A stretch of DNA of 64,000 nucleotides from Clostridiales bacterium COT073_COT-073 (GCA_003858485.1 RQYD01000009.1:1-64000); one strand, 5' to 3'. Shown: positions 5,992-15,215, counted from the stretch's first letter. Made by a program: numbers and translations. The notes: a model not told the origin generated them from the letters alone.

Positions 5992-8979
5992 TTAGTTAAA
6001 TTCTAAGTTAACAAACAATTCCTGATCATTTATGTCGACAATTGCGACATTACCGGCTATATTGATTTTATTTGCTACGATTTCCATTCCGGCTTTATTG
6101 AAAAATTTAACAGACCATTTACCGGCTAAGGCATTTTCACGATACTGTTTATCAATGGTTAATGTGATGAAATTATCTCCTTGATAATGAATTTCTGCCC
6201 AAAGTGTTTGACCGCTTTCATCATAAACTTTGATTAAGTCAAGAGCCTCATTATCTTCTTCTACTAGTATAGTAAAGCTGGTTTTTATTCCATTGTCCTT
6301 ATGTTTGATTATAACTTCCTGTTCTCCGCTGTTTTGTAGTTCGGAATCATTGGCTGGAATGGTAGAAATTTCGTAATCGTTCCATTTACTAAGATCATCC
6401 AAAATAAAACGATGATAGTCAGAGTCAATCAAAATCAGTTTTAAACCGCTTAAATCAAGAGATTCACCAACTTTGTATTTAAGTTTAACCGGATTTTCGG
6501 CAATCTCTAATTTAGCAATATCATTTTTGTTAAAAGCATTTTTTTTCTTAAAATAAAATTGTAAGGAATTATATTTATTTTGAGAAATAATTTTGTCGGA
6601 TCCCTTGATTATTGGTGTTTCCATGTCAACTTGTAGCATTGGAACTTCATAGGCATACATAGTAGCAGCTTTCAGATTAGCTTTCGGTTCAGGACTACCA
6701 TCTTCTGTTTTATAAAAAATTTGAACGGTTGTCGTATCTAGTTGACCCAATTTTAAAGGAGAATTATCCGGTAACTCAATTGTATATAAAAAGTCATTAT
6801 CATTGAGTGGTAATTCAAGCTGATTTCCTTCTTTGTCGGCAAAGACTGCTTTGGAGAATAGGAGATCAACAATTTTTCTGCTGGCAGTTAAGCCGGAAGA
6901 ATGTTTGCTTAAAGACTCAGCATGGGTAAAAGTCAATTCAAAGTCTTTTTGGTTATCATAATGATTAGGATCATCCGGTTCGATGGTAAAGGTAACCGGA
7001 TAATTACATGTAATTTCTTCATCAGCTAAATCTTTGAAATTTAATGTTTTAGCAGTACCATCCAAATAACTTACTTTAACTGTACAATTTGATAAATCAA
7101 TGGTTTCATCATAGTGAATTCCCGGAATTCCGATATCCATAAGCTGAATAGAGCGAATTCGTTGTGGTTTTTGATCCTTTTTGTATTTCATGGATCGTTT
7201 CAGTGCATGTTCGATAGCATTGACATAACCTCTGGCACTGTTGGTAGCTCTGGATACTTCATCATAAATAGGATGTGTTTTTTTGGCAAAGATTTCATCA
7301 AGTCCTTTGATACTGTTTTTTTGAATTATGTACTTATTTATTTTAAGATATCCGACGGTTCGTTCATACTCATCATCATCACCAAAATGTAAAAGTTTAA
7401 TATCGGCTATTTTTCCGTCCTTAATATCAACTTTTACTTCAGTTGCCCCTTTTTTTACATTGTTTCTGTCATATGGATAGTGTCCACGACCTTGACCATA
7501 CCAGGTACCGTCTGCATATTCTTCTTTTTCTTTAGGGATTACCTTAACCAAAGCATTTTCAATAGCAGATAACAATCCTTTACTGGTAACAGTGGCGCCG
7601 GAAATCGTATCAACATTGGTGCTGTTTTTGGCAACAACCTTATCTAATATCGGGAAAGCCTTTTCATAATAACTGTTGGTTTCCTTATGTGAATTGACAT
7701 CAACTTTTGCAATTACACCATTAGTGACAGTGACTGTAACTGTAATTGTTCCGCCATATCCGATTGCCGAGCCGATATACTCACCATCCGGTAAAAATAA
7801 TTTGGAATAATCGTTTTTGTTTGGTTCAGTTGGAGAATAACCGGAATTATCGTCATCACTTGAATTGGATTCTTGGGCTGCTTTTGATTGGCCGGATACT
7901 TTAGTTTTGCCTTTGGCTTGTGAAAGAGCGTCGGCAATAGCATTAAAGATAGCCTGGCTGCTAATGGTTGCACCGGATACACTGTCGATGTTATCAGTCG
8001 TTCCGGTTTGAATTATCTTTTCCAGGATAGGTGTGGCTGACTGCCAGTAAGCAGGAGTCTCAGAATGAGATAAGACAGCGATCTGACTGATTTTGCCGCT
8101 TTGAATTGTTACCTGTAAACGGACAGTCCCGCCATAACCTTGTGCTACTCCTTCATATATTCCGTCGGTCAAGACATAGGTTTCCAAGATTTCATCAATG
8201 TCTTTGTGAAGGATTGTCCCTTTAATAGTAGTTCTGACTGTTTGAACTGTTTTAGCAGCAGGACTGAGAATGAGATTACCGGTGATAGTCATATCTTTTA
8301 AGGTAACTCCATCTGTCAATATAGTTACATTGCGGGCAGAACCGGCTGAATAAACACCGGGAAAAGCAAAAATACGGTCATTATTTTTGAAACGGTCAAG
8401 CAATGGAATGATATGAGACCAATTGACCACGGCAGCCGGATTAATCTTACCGTCATGACCGGTAACATAACCGGCAGTAAGGACTTGACTAATATAGGTT
8501 TTAGCCCAGGAAGAAATGGCATGATGGTCAGAAACCTTTGTTAAATCAAAGGCTCCGTTCGTCTTGACAAGACGAGCCAATATGGTATAGGCTTGCTCAT
8601 TGGTCAGCTGTCCCAAAGGATTCATGGTGTTTGCTGAAGTACCATTCATATATCCGGCAGCCAAAGCTTTGGCAATATCGGTATAGTACCATGCATTTGG
8701 CTCCACATCTTTGTATTGAGCAATAGCTGTACTTTCTTCGGTGAAATTTAAAAGCTGATTGATTAAAGTCATAAATTCGGCACGAGTAATAGCGGCATCC
8801 GGATGAAAAGAACGGAAAATTTCTTTGTTTAAGAGTCCTTCCTGTTCCCATTGTTTCAGTGTTGCATAAGACCAATGGTCTTTGATTTCGCCAGCAAATG
8901 ATGGAATTGAAATGCTGCTGCATAAGAGAGCGGTGACTAATAGAGCGAAACAGCAGTGTTTAAAAAAATGCTTTCTCAT
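5992..8979 (-). CDS. Exported S-layer-anchored protein with three FMN-binding domains
   Basis: A 995-residue secreted protein. The signal peptide runs from MRKHFF to about residue 29 (cleavage likely after SFA). Three S-layer homology (SLH) domains follow at about 30-80, 88-140 and 150-200; these bind cell-wall polymers. A beta-rich segment comes next (about 205-260), then three FMN_bind-type domains at about 273-352, 397-478 and 490-594. Domains 1 and 2 carry the ApbE flavinylation motif (DSVSGATIS with acceptor Thr338, DTISGATVTS with Thr463). Domain 3 is degenerate: DEVSRAT, with Arg for Gly. The C-terminal 400 residues look like Ig-like or surface-adhesion modules. The ATG at 8979 is chosen over a GTG 36 bases upstream because AAAAGGAGG lies nine bases before it. 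By analogy with flavinylated surface proteins it may move electrons outside the cell; this is inference. Confidence 0.85.
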   Translation of the reverse strand: MRKHFFKHCCFALLVTALLCSSISIPSFAGEIKDHWSYATLKQWEQEGLLNKEIFRSFHPDAAITRAEFMTLINQLLNFTEESTAIAQYKDVEPNAWYYTDIAKALAAGYMNGTSANTMNPLGQLTNEQAYTILARLVKTNGAFDLTKVSDHHAISSWAKTYISQVLTAGYVTGHDGKINPAAVVNWSHIIPLLDRFKNNDRIFAFPGVYSAGSARNVTILTDGVTLKDMTITGNLILSPAAKTVQTVRTTIKGTILHKDIDEILETYVLTDGIYEGVAQGYGGTVRLQVTIQSGKISQIAVLSHSETPAYWQSATPILEKIIQTGTTDNIDSVSGATISSQAIFNAIADALSQAKGKTKVSGQSKAAQESNSSDDDNSGYSPTEPNKNDYSKLFLPDGEYIGSAIGYGGTITVTVTVTNGVIAKVDVNSHKETNSYYEKAFPILDKVVAKNSTNVDTISGATVTSKGLLSAIENALVKVIPKEKEEYADGTWYGQGRGHYPYDRNNVKKGATEVKVDIKDGKIADIKLLHFGDDDEYERTVGYLKINKYIIQKNSIKGLDEIFAKKTHPIYDEVSRATNSARGYVNAIEHALKRSMKYKKDQKPQRIRSIQLMDIGIPGIHYDETIDLSNCTVKVSYLDGTAKTLNFKDLADEEITCNYPVTFTIEPDDPNHYDNQKDFELTFTHAESLSKHSSGLTASRKIVDLLFSKAVFADKEGNQLELPLNDNDFLYTIELPDNSPLKLGQLDTTTVQIFYKTEDGSPEPKANLKAATMYAYEVPMLQVDMETPIIKGSDKIISQNKYNSLQFYFKKKNAFNKNDIAKLEIAENPVKLKYKVGESLDLSGLKLILIDSDYHRFILDDLSKWNDYEISTIPANDSELQNSGEQEVIIKHKDNGIKTSFTILVEEDNEALDLIKVYDESGQTLWAEIHYQGDNFITLTIDKQYRENALAGKWSVKFFNKAGMEIVANKINIAGNVAIVDINDQELFVNLEFN

Positions 8980-9260
8980 TTGATGTGTCCTCCTTTTGAT
9001 TAAATTGATTGCCACAGGGCAATTTGGTTGATTGTTGGCTTTTTTAATTTGATTCTTTCTTAATTAAAAATGATTTGAAGCATGCAGGGAAAATGGAAGT
9101 GACCGCGAAGTGGGTATTTATATTTCCTGACACCTTACTATCAGGTTTTGACAATGGTAATACTCAAGTGCAAAAATGTGGAAGCCATTGAGTAGCCCCA
9201 CAAAATAAGGCAAAGTTGAGCAACCAGAAAAAATAAATTGTTAAGAAAAAAATTAAAAAA

Positions 9261-9280
9261 TAGTTCGTTAATACGAACTA
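9261..9280. promoter_or_regulatory. Palindrome, possible operator
   Basis: TAGTTCG and CGAACTA form perfect 7-base arms around the spacer TTAATA. It lies about 280 bases upstream of the SLH gene and 320 upstream of the malE promoter, in the divergent gap. The arms are in the reverse order to a LexA box (CGAAC-N4-GTTCG). It may bind a dimeric regulator, but no regulator gene is adjacent. Confidence 0.3.
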
Positions 9281-9418
9281 AGGGTATCACAGACTGTTTT
9301 TAATGTCAAGAGTATATCGACGAATGCTGATATTATTGTTATTAAGGCTGAACCGGGCCAATTGAAGATATTGGTGTTGGAAGACAGAAATTTGCCGAGT
9401 TATGAACATAATGATTAG
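9272..9418 (+). pseudogene. Possible 3' relic of a lost gene
   Basis: A frame open from just after TAA (9269-9271) to TAG (9416-9418) encodes 48 residues with no start codon or SD. Its second half (ADIIVIKAEPGQLKILVLED) reads like real protein, with alternating strands and codon use like the neighbours. A terminator follows 60 bases later and no other gene upstream could use it. I infer the tail of a decayed plus-strand gene; no family is recognisable. Confidence 0.3.
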
Positions 9419-9478
9419 AACTGAAAAATTAAAGCTGAAAAAGTATTGTTATTATTTCAGGTAAATCGAATAAACCAG

Positions 9479-9523
9479 AAAAACCACATTGTTTTCAGAT
9501 AAAAAGAAAACAGGTGGTTTTTT
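9479..9523 (+). terminator. Orphan intrinsic terminator
   Basis: AAAAACCAC (9479-9487) pairs with GTGGTTTTT (9514-9522), and GTTTTC (9491-9496) pairs with GAAAAC (9506-9511), with a small internal bulge and a T-rich end. It has no intact plus-strand gene upstream, which supports the relic call at 9272-9418. It would insulate malE from upstream readthrough. Confidence 0.65.
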
Positions 9524-9598
9524 GTGCAAATGTTTGGATTAAAAATTCCGGGGGAATTGAAAAAATATTAAAAAATATGATTAGATAAGCGGTAGATA

Positions 9599-9627
9599 TT
9601 GACAATAATTTGTAAAAAGTGTATAAT
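9599..9627 (+). promoter_or_regulatory. Consensus sigma-A promoter of the maltodextrin operon
   Basis: TTGACA (9599-9604) and TATAAT (9622-9627) are both perfect consensus hexamers with a 17-base spacer. The start would be near 9634, giving a leader of about 150 bases before malE. So strong a core promoter suggests that control, if any, is by repression or by leader structure rather than by an activator. Confidence 0.85.
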
Positions 9628-9785
9628 GACATATGTAAATTTGAGGTAATTCTGTTGGATTCAAGAATTGAATTTTGTATGCAATATATAAAAAACAAGA
9701 TTGATACAGAGTTGCTTCAATCAGTAACAAACTTTCGTAGAGTAGAGATATGAAAGGGTATCAAAAGAAAAGGAGATAAGTAACA

Positions 9786-11048
9786 ATGAAGAAAACGCTT
9801 TCACTGGTAATGGCTCTTTTATTGGTAGTTTCCTTGGCTGCATGTAAGCCGGGAACCAACAAAGAAGCAGATAACAAGGGAGAAACAAAGAATGTTACCT
9901 TAAAGGTTTGGGCACCACAGGAAGACCAGGCTAAGAGAGAGGGATATGACAAAGGACTGTTGGATCATCTTTGCCAAAAGTTTAATGAAGAACATCCGGA
10001 ATGGAATATCACTTTTGAATATGGTGTGTGTGGTGAAGACGTAGCTAAAGATGAAGTGACCAAGGACCTGGAAAAGGCAGCGGATGTCTTTATGTATGCC
10101 AATGACCAAATTCCGGTTTTAGTAGAAGCTGGTGCTTTAGCTCAATTAGGTGGTAAGAATCTGGAAGCAGTTAAAGCCATGAACTCGGAATCGATGATGA
10201 ACAGTGTTACCTATAAAGATGCGGTATATGGTGTGCCGTTCTCGTATAATGGTTGGTTCATGTTCTATGATAAGAGCAAGTTCACCGAAGAAGAAGTGAA
10301 AAACTTAGATACTATGTTAGCCAAAGACCTGGGCGAAGGTGTGACCAATGTGATGTTCCAATTGGACAACAGCTGGTACCTGCCAGCTTTCTTTTATGGC
10401 GTAGGCGGCACCATGTTTGGTCCGAATGGAACCGACGGTTCTAAGGGTAGTGATTTCAATGATGAAAAAGGTTTAGCGGTAGCCAACTACTTAGTTGATT
10501 TAGTAAACAATCCAAAGTTTGCAAACCAAAGTGGTGCTGAGCAGGGGAAAGCAATTTCCGCTTTTGCTGAGGGCAAATTAGGGGCTTTCTTTACCGGCGC
10601 CTGGGATCGTGAAAACATTGAAAAAGCATTGGGAGCAAACTTTGCTGCTGCTCAATGCCCGGATTTCACCGCCGGCAGCCATAAAGGAACGATGAAATCT
10701 TTTGCTGGCTCTAAGGCAATTGGGGTGAACCGGACTTCTAAAAATATGGAAGTAGCAGTTGCTTTAGCTGTATTCTTAGGCAGTCAGGAAGCGCAAGTGC
10801 TTCGTTATCAGGCTCGTGGTGTAGTGCCTTTAAACTCTGAAGGAATTGATGATGTTATGCTGACAGCTATCACCAATACTGTCAATAACGGCTCAGTTGC
10901 TCAACCATTGGTAAAAGAAATGAGCAACTGGTGGTCTCCGGCAGAAACCTTCGGCAAAGCGATCGTGGCTGGCGAAGTGACCAAAGACAATGCCAAAGAA
11001 AAATTAGACACTTTCATTAATAATGTAAACAGTGGTTCTGGTCTGTAG
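9786..11048 (+). CDS. malE: Maltodextrin-binding lipoprotein of an ABC importer
   Basis: An extracellular solute-binding protein (family 1, MalE-like) that delivers malto-oligosaccharides to the permeases encoded downstream. The 420-residue precursor has a lipoprotein signal, MKKTLSLVMALLLVVSLAAC, with the lipobox LAAC placing the acylated Cys at residue 20. A Lys/Glu-rich linker precedes the two-lobed binding fold (LKVWAPQEDQ near 40, then the family's EGKLGAFFTGAWD stretch). GGAG lies about nine bases before the ATG. Maltodextrin specificity is inferred from the adjacent amylase and MalF/MalG-like permeases. A hairpin after the stop probably makes this gene more abundant than the permeases. 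Confidence 0.88.
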   Translation: MKKTLSLVMALLLVVSLAACKPGTNKEADNKGETKNVTLKVWAPQEDQAKREGYDKGLLDHLCQKFNEEHPEWNITFEYGVCGEDVAKDEVTKDLEKAADVFMYANDQIPVLVEAGALAQLGGKNLEAVKAMNSESMMNSVTYKDAVYGVPFSYNGWFMFYDKSKFTEEEVKNLDTMLAKDLGEGVTNVMFQLDNSWYLPAFFYGVGGTMFGPNGTDGSKGSDFNDEKGLAVANYLVDLVNNPKFANQSGAEQGKAISAFAEGKLGAFFTGAWDRENIEKALGANFAAAQCPDFTAGSHKGTMKSFAGSKAIGVNRTSKNMEVAVALAVFLGSQEAQVLRYQARGVVPLNSEGIDDVMLTAITNTVNNGSVAQPLVKEMSNWWSPAETFGKAIVAGEVTKDNAKEKLDTFINNVNSGSGL

Positions 11049-11089
11049 GTTTTAAACAGAACAAACTTTTACTAAAATAAGTATGTACA

Positions 11090-11124
11090 AAAAGCTTCAT
11101 TAGCGAAAGCTGGTGAAGCTTTTA
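11090..11124 (+). terminator. Partial terminator or mRNA-stabilising hairpin after malE
   Basis: AAAAGCTTCA (11090-11099) pairs with TGAAGCTTTT (11114-11123), with an inner AGC-GAAA-GCT tetraloop stem. The short T run makes it a moderate terminator. Such hairpins between binding-protein and permease genes are a known way to set unequal expression. The next gene starts 132 bases later. Confidence 0.65.
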
Positions 11125-11255
11125 TACACAAAAAATTAGCACCTTTTATTAAAAAGGAATAAAGAAACCAAAAATAGGGTATAAATTTTCTTGTATTCTA
11201 TTTTAATACTGACCAGTAAGTCGTTGATAATTATTTAACATGAGGAGGTGTTTGC

Positions 11256-12635
11256 ATGAGTGGGAATAAGGACTATAAACTGACCTGGGGTGTAGTGCCG
11301 GTGCGAACAGCACTATCAGCTGGTGATATTTATACTAAGCTGACGACCATCATTATGGGTTGTGGCAATTTTGCCAGAAAGCAATGGATCCAGGGACTAC
11401 TGTTTTTGGCAGTGGAATTGACATTTATTTATTATATGATCACCATTGGTGTCCAGTCTTTAATTGATTTTAGTACTTTGGGAACGAAAATTGGTGGAGA
11501 GCAATTTAATGAAGCCAAAGGAGTGTTTGAGTATACTCAGGGCGATAACTCCATGCTGCTTTTGCTTGGCGGTGTGGTAACTATTTTTGTGATTTTGGCT
11601 TTTGTGGTGGTCTGGCGGGCAGCCATCCGCTCGGCTTATTATGCACAGGAAAGAGTGGAAGAAGGCAAACAGCCAGTGACGTTCCAAAAAACCATCACCG
11701 ATCTGTTTGATAAAAATCTGCATAAGGGCCTTTTATTCTTGCCGATCATGGGGATCGTTACTTTTATGATCCTGCCCTTATTATTTATGATCTTAATTGC
11801 CTTTACCAATTATGACCGCGATCATATTCCGCCGGGAAATTTATTTGATTGGGTCGGTTTCCAAAACTTTAGCCGGATCTTATCAGCCAGTGGCGATTTG
11901 GCAGCTACTTTTTGGCCAATCCTGGGCTGGACGATCGTCTGGGCCTTCTTTGCTACCTTCTTAAACTATGTTCTGGGTATGATTTTAGCAATTATCATTA
12001 ACCGCAAAGGTACGAAGTTTAAGCAAATGTGGCGCTTTATTTTTGCTTTGACCATTGCCATTCCCCAATTCGTATCTCTTTTGGTGGTTAATACTATGAT
12101 CCAGGAGCATGGTGTTTTTAACCTGATGTTGGAACAGTTATTCGGAGCCGGCCCGGTTCCCTTTTTAACCAATGTGACAGTGGCCAGAATTACGGTTATT
12201 GTGATCAATCTGTGGATTGGCATACCGTTTACAATTATTCAAATTACCGGTATTTTGCAGAATATCCCAACGGAGTTATATGAAGCCGCCGATATTGACG
12301 GTGCCGGACCGGCGACCACTTTCTTTAAGATCACCTTACCATATATGTTGTTTGTGACCACTCCTTATTTAATTCAAACCTTTATTGGTAATATCAATAA
12401 CTTTAATGTTATCTTCCTCCTGACCGGCGGTGCCCCGGCAGCCTCGAATTACTATAAGGGCACAGCCGGCAAGACTGACCTTTTGATCACCTGGTTGTAT
12501 AAATTAACAATTGATAATAAGGATTACAGTATTGGTTCGGTAATTGGTATCTTGGTATTTATTATTATGGCAACCGGTTCTTTAATTGCTTATCGCAGTA
12601 CCGGATCATATAAGAATGAGGAGGGATTCCTATGA
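11256..12635 (+). CDS. malF: Maltodextrin ABC transporter permease, MalF-like
   Basis: The first integral membrane subunit of the importer. The 459-residue protein has an N-terminal extension of about 150 residues holding two hydrophobic segments, then the six-segment permease core. The cytoplasmic EAA loop (EAADIDGAGPATTFFKITLP, starting near residue 343) is the contact site for the ATPase. AGGAGGTG six bases before the ATG marks the start. No ATPase gene is in the operon, so a shared MsmX-type ATPase encoded elsewhere is expected. The last bases overlap malG by four, so the two permeases are translationally coupled. Confidence 0.9.
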   Translation: MSGNKDYKLTWGVVPVRTALSAGDIYTKLTTIIMGCGNFARKQWIQGLLFLAVELTFIYYMITIGVQSLIDFSTLGTKIGGEQFNEAKGVFEYTQGDNSMLLLLGGVVTIFVILAFVVVWRAAIRSAYYAQERVEEGKQPVTFQKTITDLFDKNLHKGLLFLPIMGIVTFMILPLLFMILIAFTNYDRDHIPPGNLFDWVGFQNFSRILSASGDLAATFWPILGWTIVWAFFATFLNYVLGMILAIIINRKGTKFKQMWRFIFALTIAIPQFVSLLVVNTMIQEHGVFNLMLEQLFGAGPVPFLTNVTVARITVIVINLWIGIPFTIIQITGILQNIPTELYEAADIDGAGPATTFFKITLPYMLFVTTPYLIQTFIGNINNFNVIFLLTGGAPAASNYYKGTAGKTDLLITWLYKLTIDNKDYSIGSVIGILVFIIMATGSLIAYRSTGSYKNEEGFL

Positions 12636-13507
12636 GAGATAAACAAAAACAAGGTTCAGCCAGAACTAAGCAAAGGATCATGGATGCGATTGTCCATATC
12701 TTTTTAACCATCTTATCGATTATTTGGCTGTTTCCGGTATTTTGGATTGTTTTATTATCATTCAGAGAGCAAAAGGGTCAATATATTAAAACGTTTTGGC
12801 CGGAGAAATTTACTTTTGCCAATTATCAAAAATTATTTTTTGAAACCGATATTTTTAATTTCCCCAGATGGTTTGGCAATACCTTATTGATCTCCGTATT
12901 TTCCTGTTTAATTACTACTTTCTTTGTATTGGCAGTATCCTATGGCATGTCAAGATTGCGCTTTAAATTACGGAAGCCTTTCTTAAATATTGCTTTGGTA
13001 TTAGGCATGTTCCCCGGATTTTTCTCGATGGTGGCGGTCTACTATATTTTAAAAGCATTGGGTTTGACCGAAGGACCGAAAATTTATCTGGCCCTGATCA
13101 TGGCATATTCCGGTACAGCCGGACTGGGCTTTTATATCTCTAAAGGCTTTTTTGATACCATTCCCAAGGCTCTGGATGAAGCCGGCATGATCGATGGTGC
13201 TACCAAATGGCAAATTTTCACTAAGATCACCATTCCGCTGTCTAAGCCAATTGTGGTTTATACCTTGCTTGGTGCCTTTATGGGACCATGGCTGGACTTT
13301 GTCTTTGCCAAGGTGATCGTTGGTCCCAGCCAGGAATATTATACAGTGGCGGTTGGTCTTTATACCATGCTGACCAAGGAAAATATCATTAACTGGTATG
13401 CGCCATTTGCCGCCGGTGCGGTTTGTATCTCCATTCCCATTTCTGCCCTATTCCTGTATCTGCAAAGATTTTATGCCGAGGGAATGTCAGGAGCGGTCAA
13501 AGGATGA
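12632..13507 (+). CDS. malG: Maltodextrin ABC transporter permease, MalG-like
   Basis: The second permease subunit, 291 residues with six predicted membrane segments. The EAA motif EAGMIDGATKWQIFTKITIP starts near residue 183. The ATG overlaps the malF stop (ATGA), with GAGGAGGG upstream inside malF. The C-terminal ending RFYAEGMSGAVKG is typical for MalG-type proteins, which end in a positively charged tail after the last helix. The amylase start codon overlaps its stop. Confidence 0.9.
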   Translation: MRDKQKQGSARTKQRIMDAIVHIFLTILSIIWLFPVFWIVLLSFREQKGQYIKTFWPEKFTFANYQKLFFETDIFNFPRWFGNTLLISVFSCLITTFFVLAVSYGMSRLRFKLRKPFLNIALVLGMFPGFFSMVAVYYILKALGLTEGPKIYLALIMAYSGTAGLGFYISKGFFDTIPKALDEAGMIDGATKWQIFTKITIPLSKPIVVYTLLGAFMGPWLDFVFAKVIVGPSQEYYTVAVGLYTMLTKENIINWYAPFAAGAVCISIPISALFLYLQRFYAEGMSGAVKG

Positions 13508-15207
13508 TGAAGCGAATCTTTTTGTGCTTCTTGATCCTGATGCTGGTAACAGCTTGTCAGCCTGCGAATCCGCAGGCTGATTCTGCTTCTAAGGATAAAG
13601 AAATCAGCACACAGCACTCAGCGCAGGCAAAGGAACAGAGAAATTCAGCAGCCGCAGAAAAAGAAAAAAATAAAGAGCGATTGCCGGCCATTGGGGCAAG
13701 TGAGACGATATCCATTCAAAATGCCGGTGATTATCGCAATTATTATGAAATTTATGTCGGCTCTTTTTATGACAGTGATGGTGATGGGAGCGGAGATTTA
13801 AACGGAATCCGGCAAAAGCTGAATTATATTGCCGATATGGGCTTTACCGGCATTTGGCTGATGCCGATCCATCCTTCCGACACCTATCATAAATATGATG
13901 TTAAGGATTATTATGCAGTTGATGGTGCCTATGGCAGCATGGCTGATATGGAGGCATTGATTGCCGACTGTCAGCAGAAAAACATTGCCCTGATTTTAGA
14001 TTTAGTGGTTAATCATACAGCGGATGATCACCCATGGTTTCAAGCAGCAGCCGATTATCTTAAAAAATTACCGGTCGATGCCGAACCGGTGGCTGAGGAC
14101 TGCCCGTACATTGATTATTATTACTTTACCAGGGATAGTGGCAGGGGCAGATCTTATCATCCGGTAAGTGGCAGCAATTGGTATTATGAAGGGGTCTTTT
14201 GGGGCGAGATGCCGGATCTGAATTTGGACAATCCGGCAGTCAGACAGGAACTAAAAGCAGTTATGGATTTTTGGCTGGAAAAAGGGATCAGCGGTTTCCG
14301 GCTGGATGCAGTCAAGGAATATCATACCGGCAAGACCACAAAGAATATTGAATTTTTAAATTGGCTGGTCAGGGCAGCCCGGGAGAAAAAAACAGATGTT
14401 TATCTGGTGGGTGAGGCCTGGTCCAACTTTACGGAAATTGCCGAATATTATCAAAGCGGCTTACCTTCTTTATTTAATTTTGCCCTGGCAACGGCGGAAG
14501 GCAAAATTGCTCAGGTAGTAAATGGCAAGCATACTGCCAAATCTTTTGCCGAAGCAATGGTTAAGATTGACAAAAATTTCTCGGCTAAAAATCCGGATTA
14601 TCTGGATGCCTTATTTGTGGCTAATCATGATAATGTACGGATGGCTAATTATTTTAAAGGTGATGTCAATAAAATGAAGATGGCCGCCGGTCTGTATTTA
14701 ACCATGACCGGAGTCAGCTTTACTTATTATGGCGAAGAAATCGGTATGGTCAGTTCCGGTACCAAAGATGAGAACAAAAGAACCGCTATGCGCTGGACAG
14801 AAAATGGCAGCGGCCAGGCGGAAAATCCGGAAGAGGCTGAAGAATTTGAGCAAACAGCCATACCGGTAGCAGTTCAGGAGCAGGATGTGGATTCGCTGCT
14901 TCGCTATTATCAAAAGGCTCTGCGTTTGCGACAGCAGATTCCGGCATTGGCCGCCGGCCAGGTTTTGGTGCGTGACAGCTACTGCAATGACCAGGTGGCA
15001 GTGATTGATAAGAGCTGGCAGAATCAAAAAATAACGGTTGCTTATAATATTTCAGCCAATCCACAGGTCGTTGATTTTAGCGGAGAAAGTCAAAATCCTG
15101 CTCAAATCGGCGATTATTTAACAATTACATCAACCGATCTGCCAAGTTGGCAGGGGGGAAAATTAAACCTGCCGCCATATTCGATTGTGGTTTTGGACTG
15201 GGAATAA
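13504..15207 (+). CDS. GH13 alpha-amylase family lipoprotein
   Basis: A secreted, membrane-anchored glycoside hydrolase that should cut starch or maltodextrin at the cell surface for the importer encoded upstream. The 567-residue precursor starts MMKRIFLCFLILMLVTACQ, with lipobox VTAC, then a Gln/Ala/Lys-rich linker to about residue 70. The four GH13 regions are intact: DLVVNH (Asn170-His171), GFRLDAVKE (nucleophile Asp268), LVGEAWS (acid/base Glu304) and FVANHDN (Asp376). DSDGDGSGDLNGI near 85-100 fits the calcium-site segment of oligosaccharide-acting GH13 enzymes. The ATG overlaps the malG stop (ATGA), so it is translationally coupled. Exact subfamily (alpha-amylase versus neopullulanase or glucosidase) is not decided. 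Confidence 0.9.
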   Translation: MMKRIFLCFLILMLVTACQPANPQADSASKDKEISTQHSAQAKEQRNSAAAEKEKNKERLPAIGASETISIQNAGDYRNYYEIYVGSFYDSDGDGSGDLNGIRQKLNYIADMGFTGIWLMPIHPSDTYHKYDVKDYYAVDGAYGSMADMEALIADCQQKNIALILDLVVNHTADDHPWFQAAADYLKKLPVDAEPVAEDCPYIDYYYFTRDSGRGRSYHPVSGSNWYYEGVFWGEMPDLNLDNPAVRQELKAVMDFWLEKGISGFRLDAVKEYHTGKTTKNIEFLNWLVRAAREKKTDVYLVGEAWSNFTEIAEYYQSGLPSLFNFALATAEGKIAQVVNGKHTAKSFAEAMVKIDKNFSAKNPDYLDALFVANHDNVRMANYFKGDVNKMKMAAGLYLTMTGVSFTYYGEEIGMVSSGTKDENKRTAMRWTENGSGQAENPEEAEEFEQTAIPVAVQEQDVDSLLRYYQKALRLRQQIPALAAGQVLVRDSYCNDQVAVIDKSWQNQKITVAYNISANPQVVDFSGESQNPAQIGDYLTITSTDLPSWQGGKLNLPPYSIVVLDWE

Positions 15208-15215
15208 GCAAGAAA

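Larger units (their letters stand above)
8980..9598. other. Intergenic region between the divergent SLH and malE genes
   Basis: About 620 AT-rich bases with no convincing intact gene. It holds the SD and leader of the SLH gene (CCTCC at 8989-8993 on this strand). It also holds an imperfect inverted repeat with CCTGA and TCAGG ends (about 9128-9147), a 20-base palindrome (9261-9280), a short open stretch that looks like a gene relic (9272-9418) and an orphan terminator (9479-9523). I could not find a well-matched promoter for the SLH gene on the minus strand. Confidence 0.5.

Noticed and set aside
9495-9698. Minus-strand 67-codon frame in the malE upstream gap
   Set aside because: It overlaps the orphan terminator and the malE promoter, has AT-driven composition and no SD.
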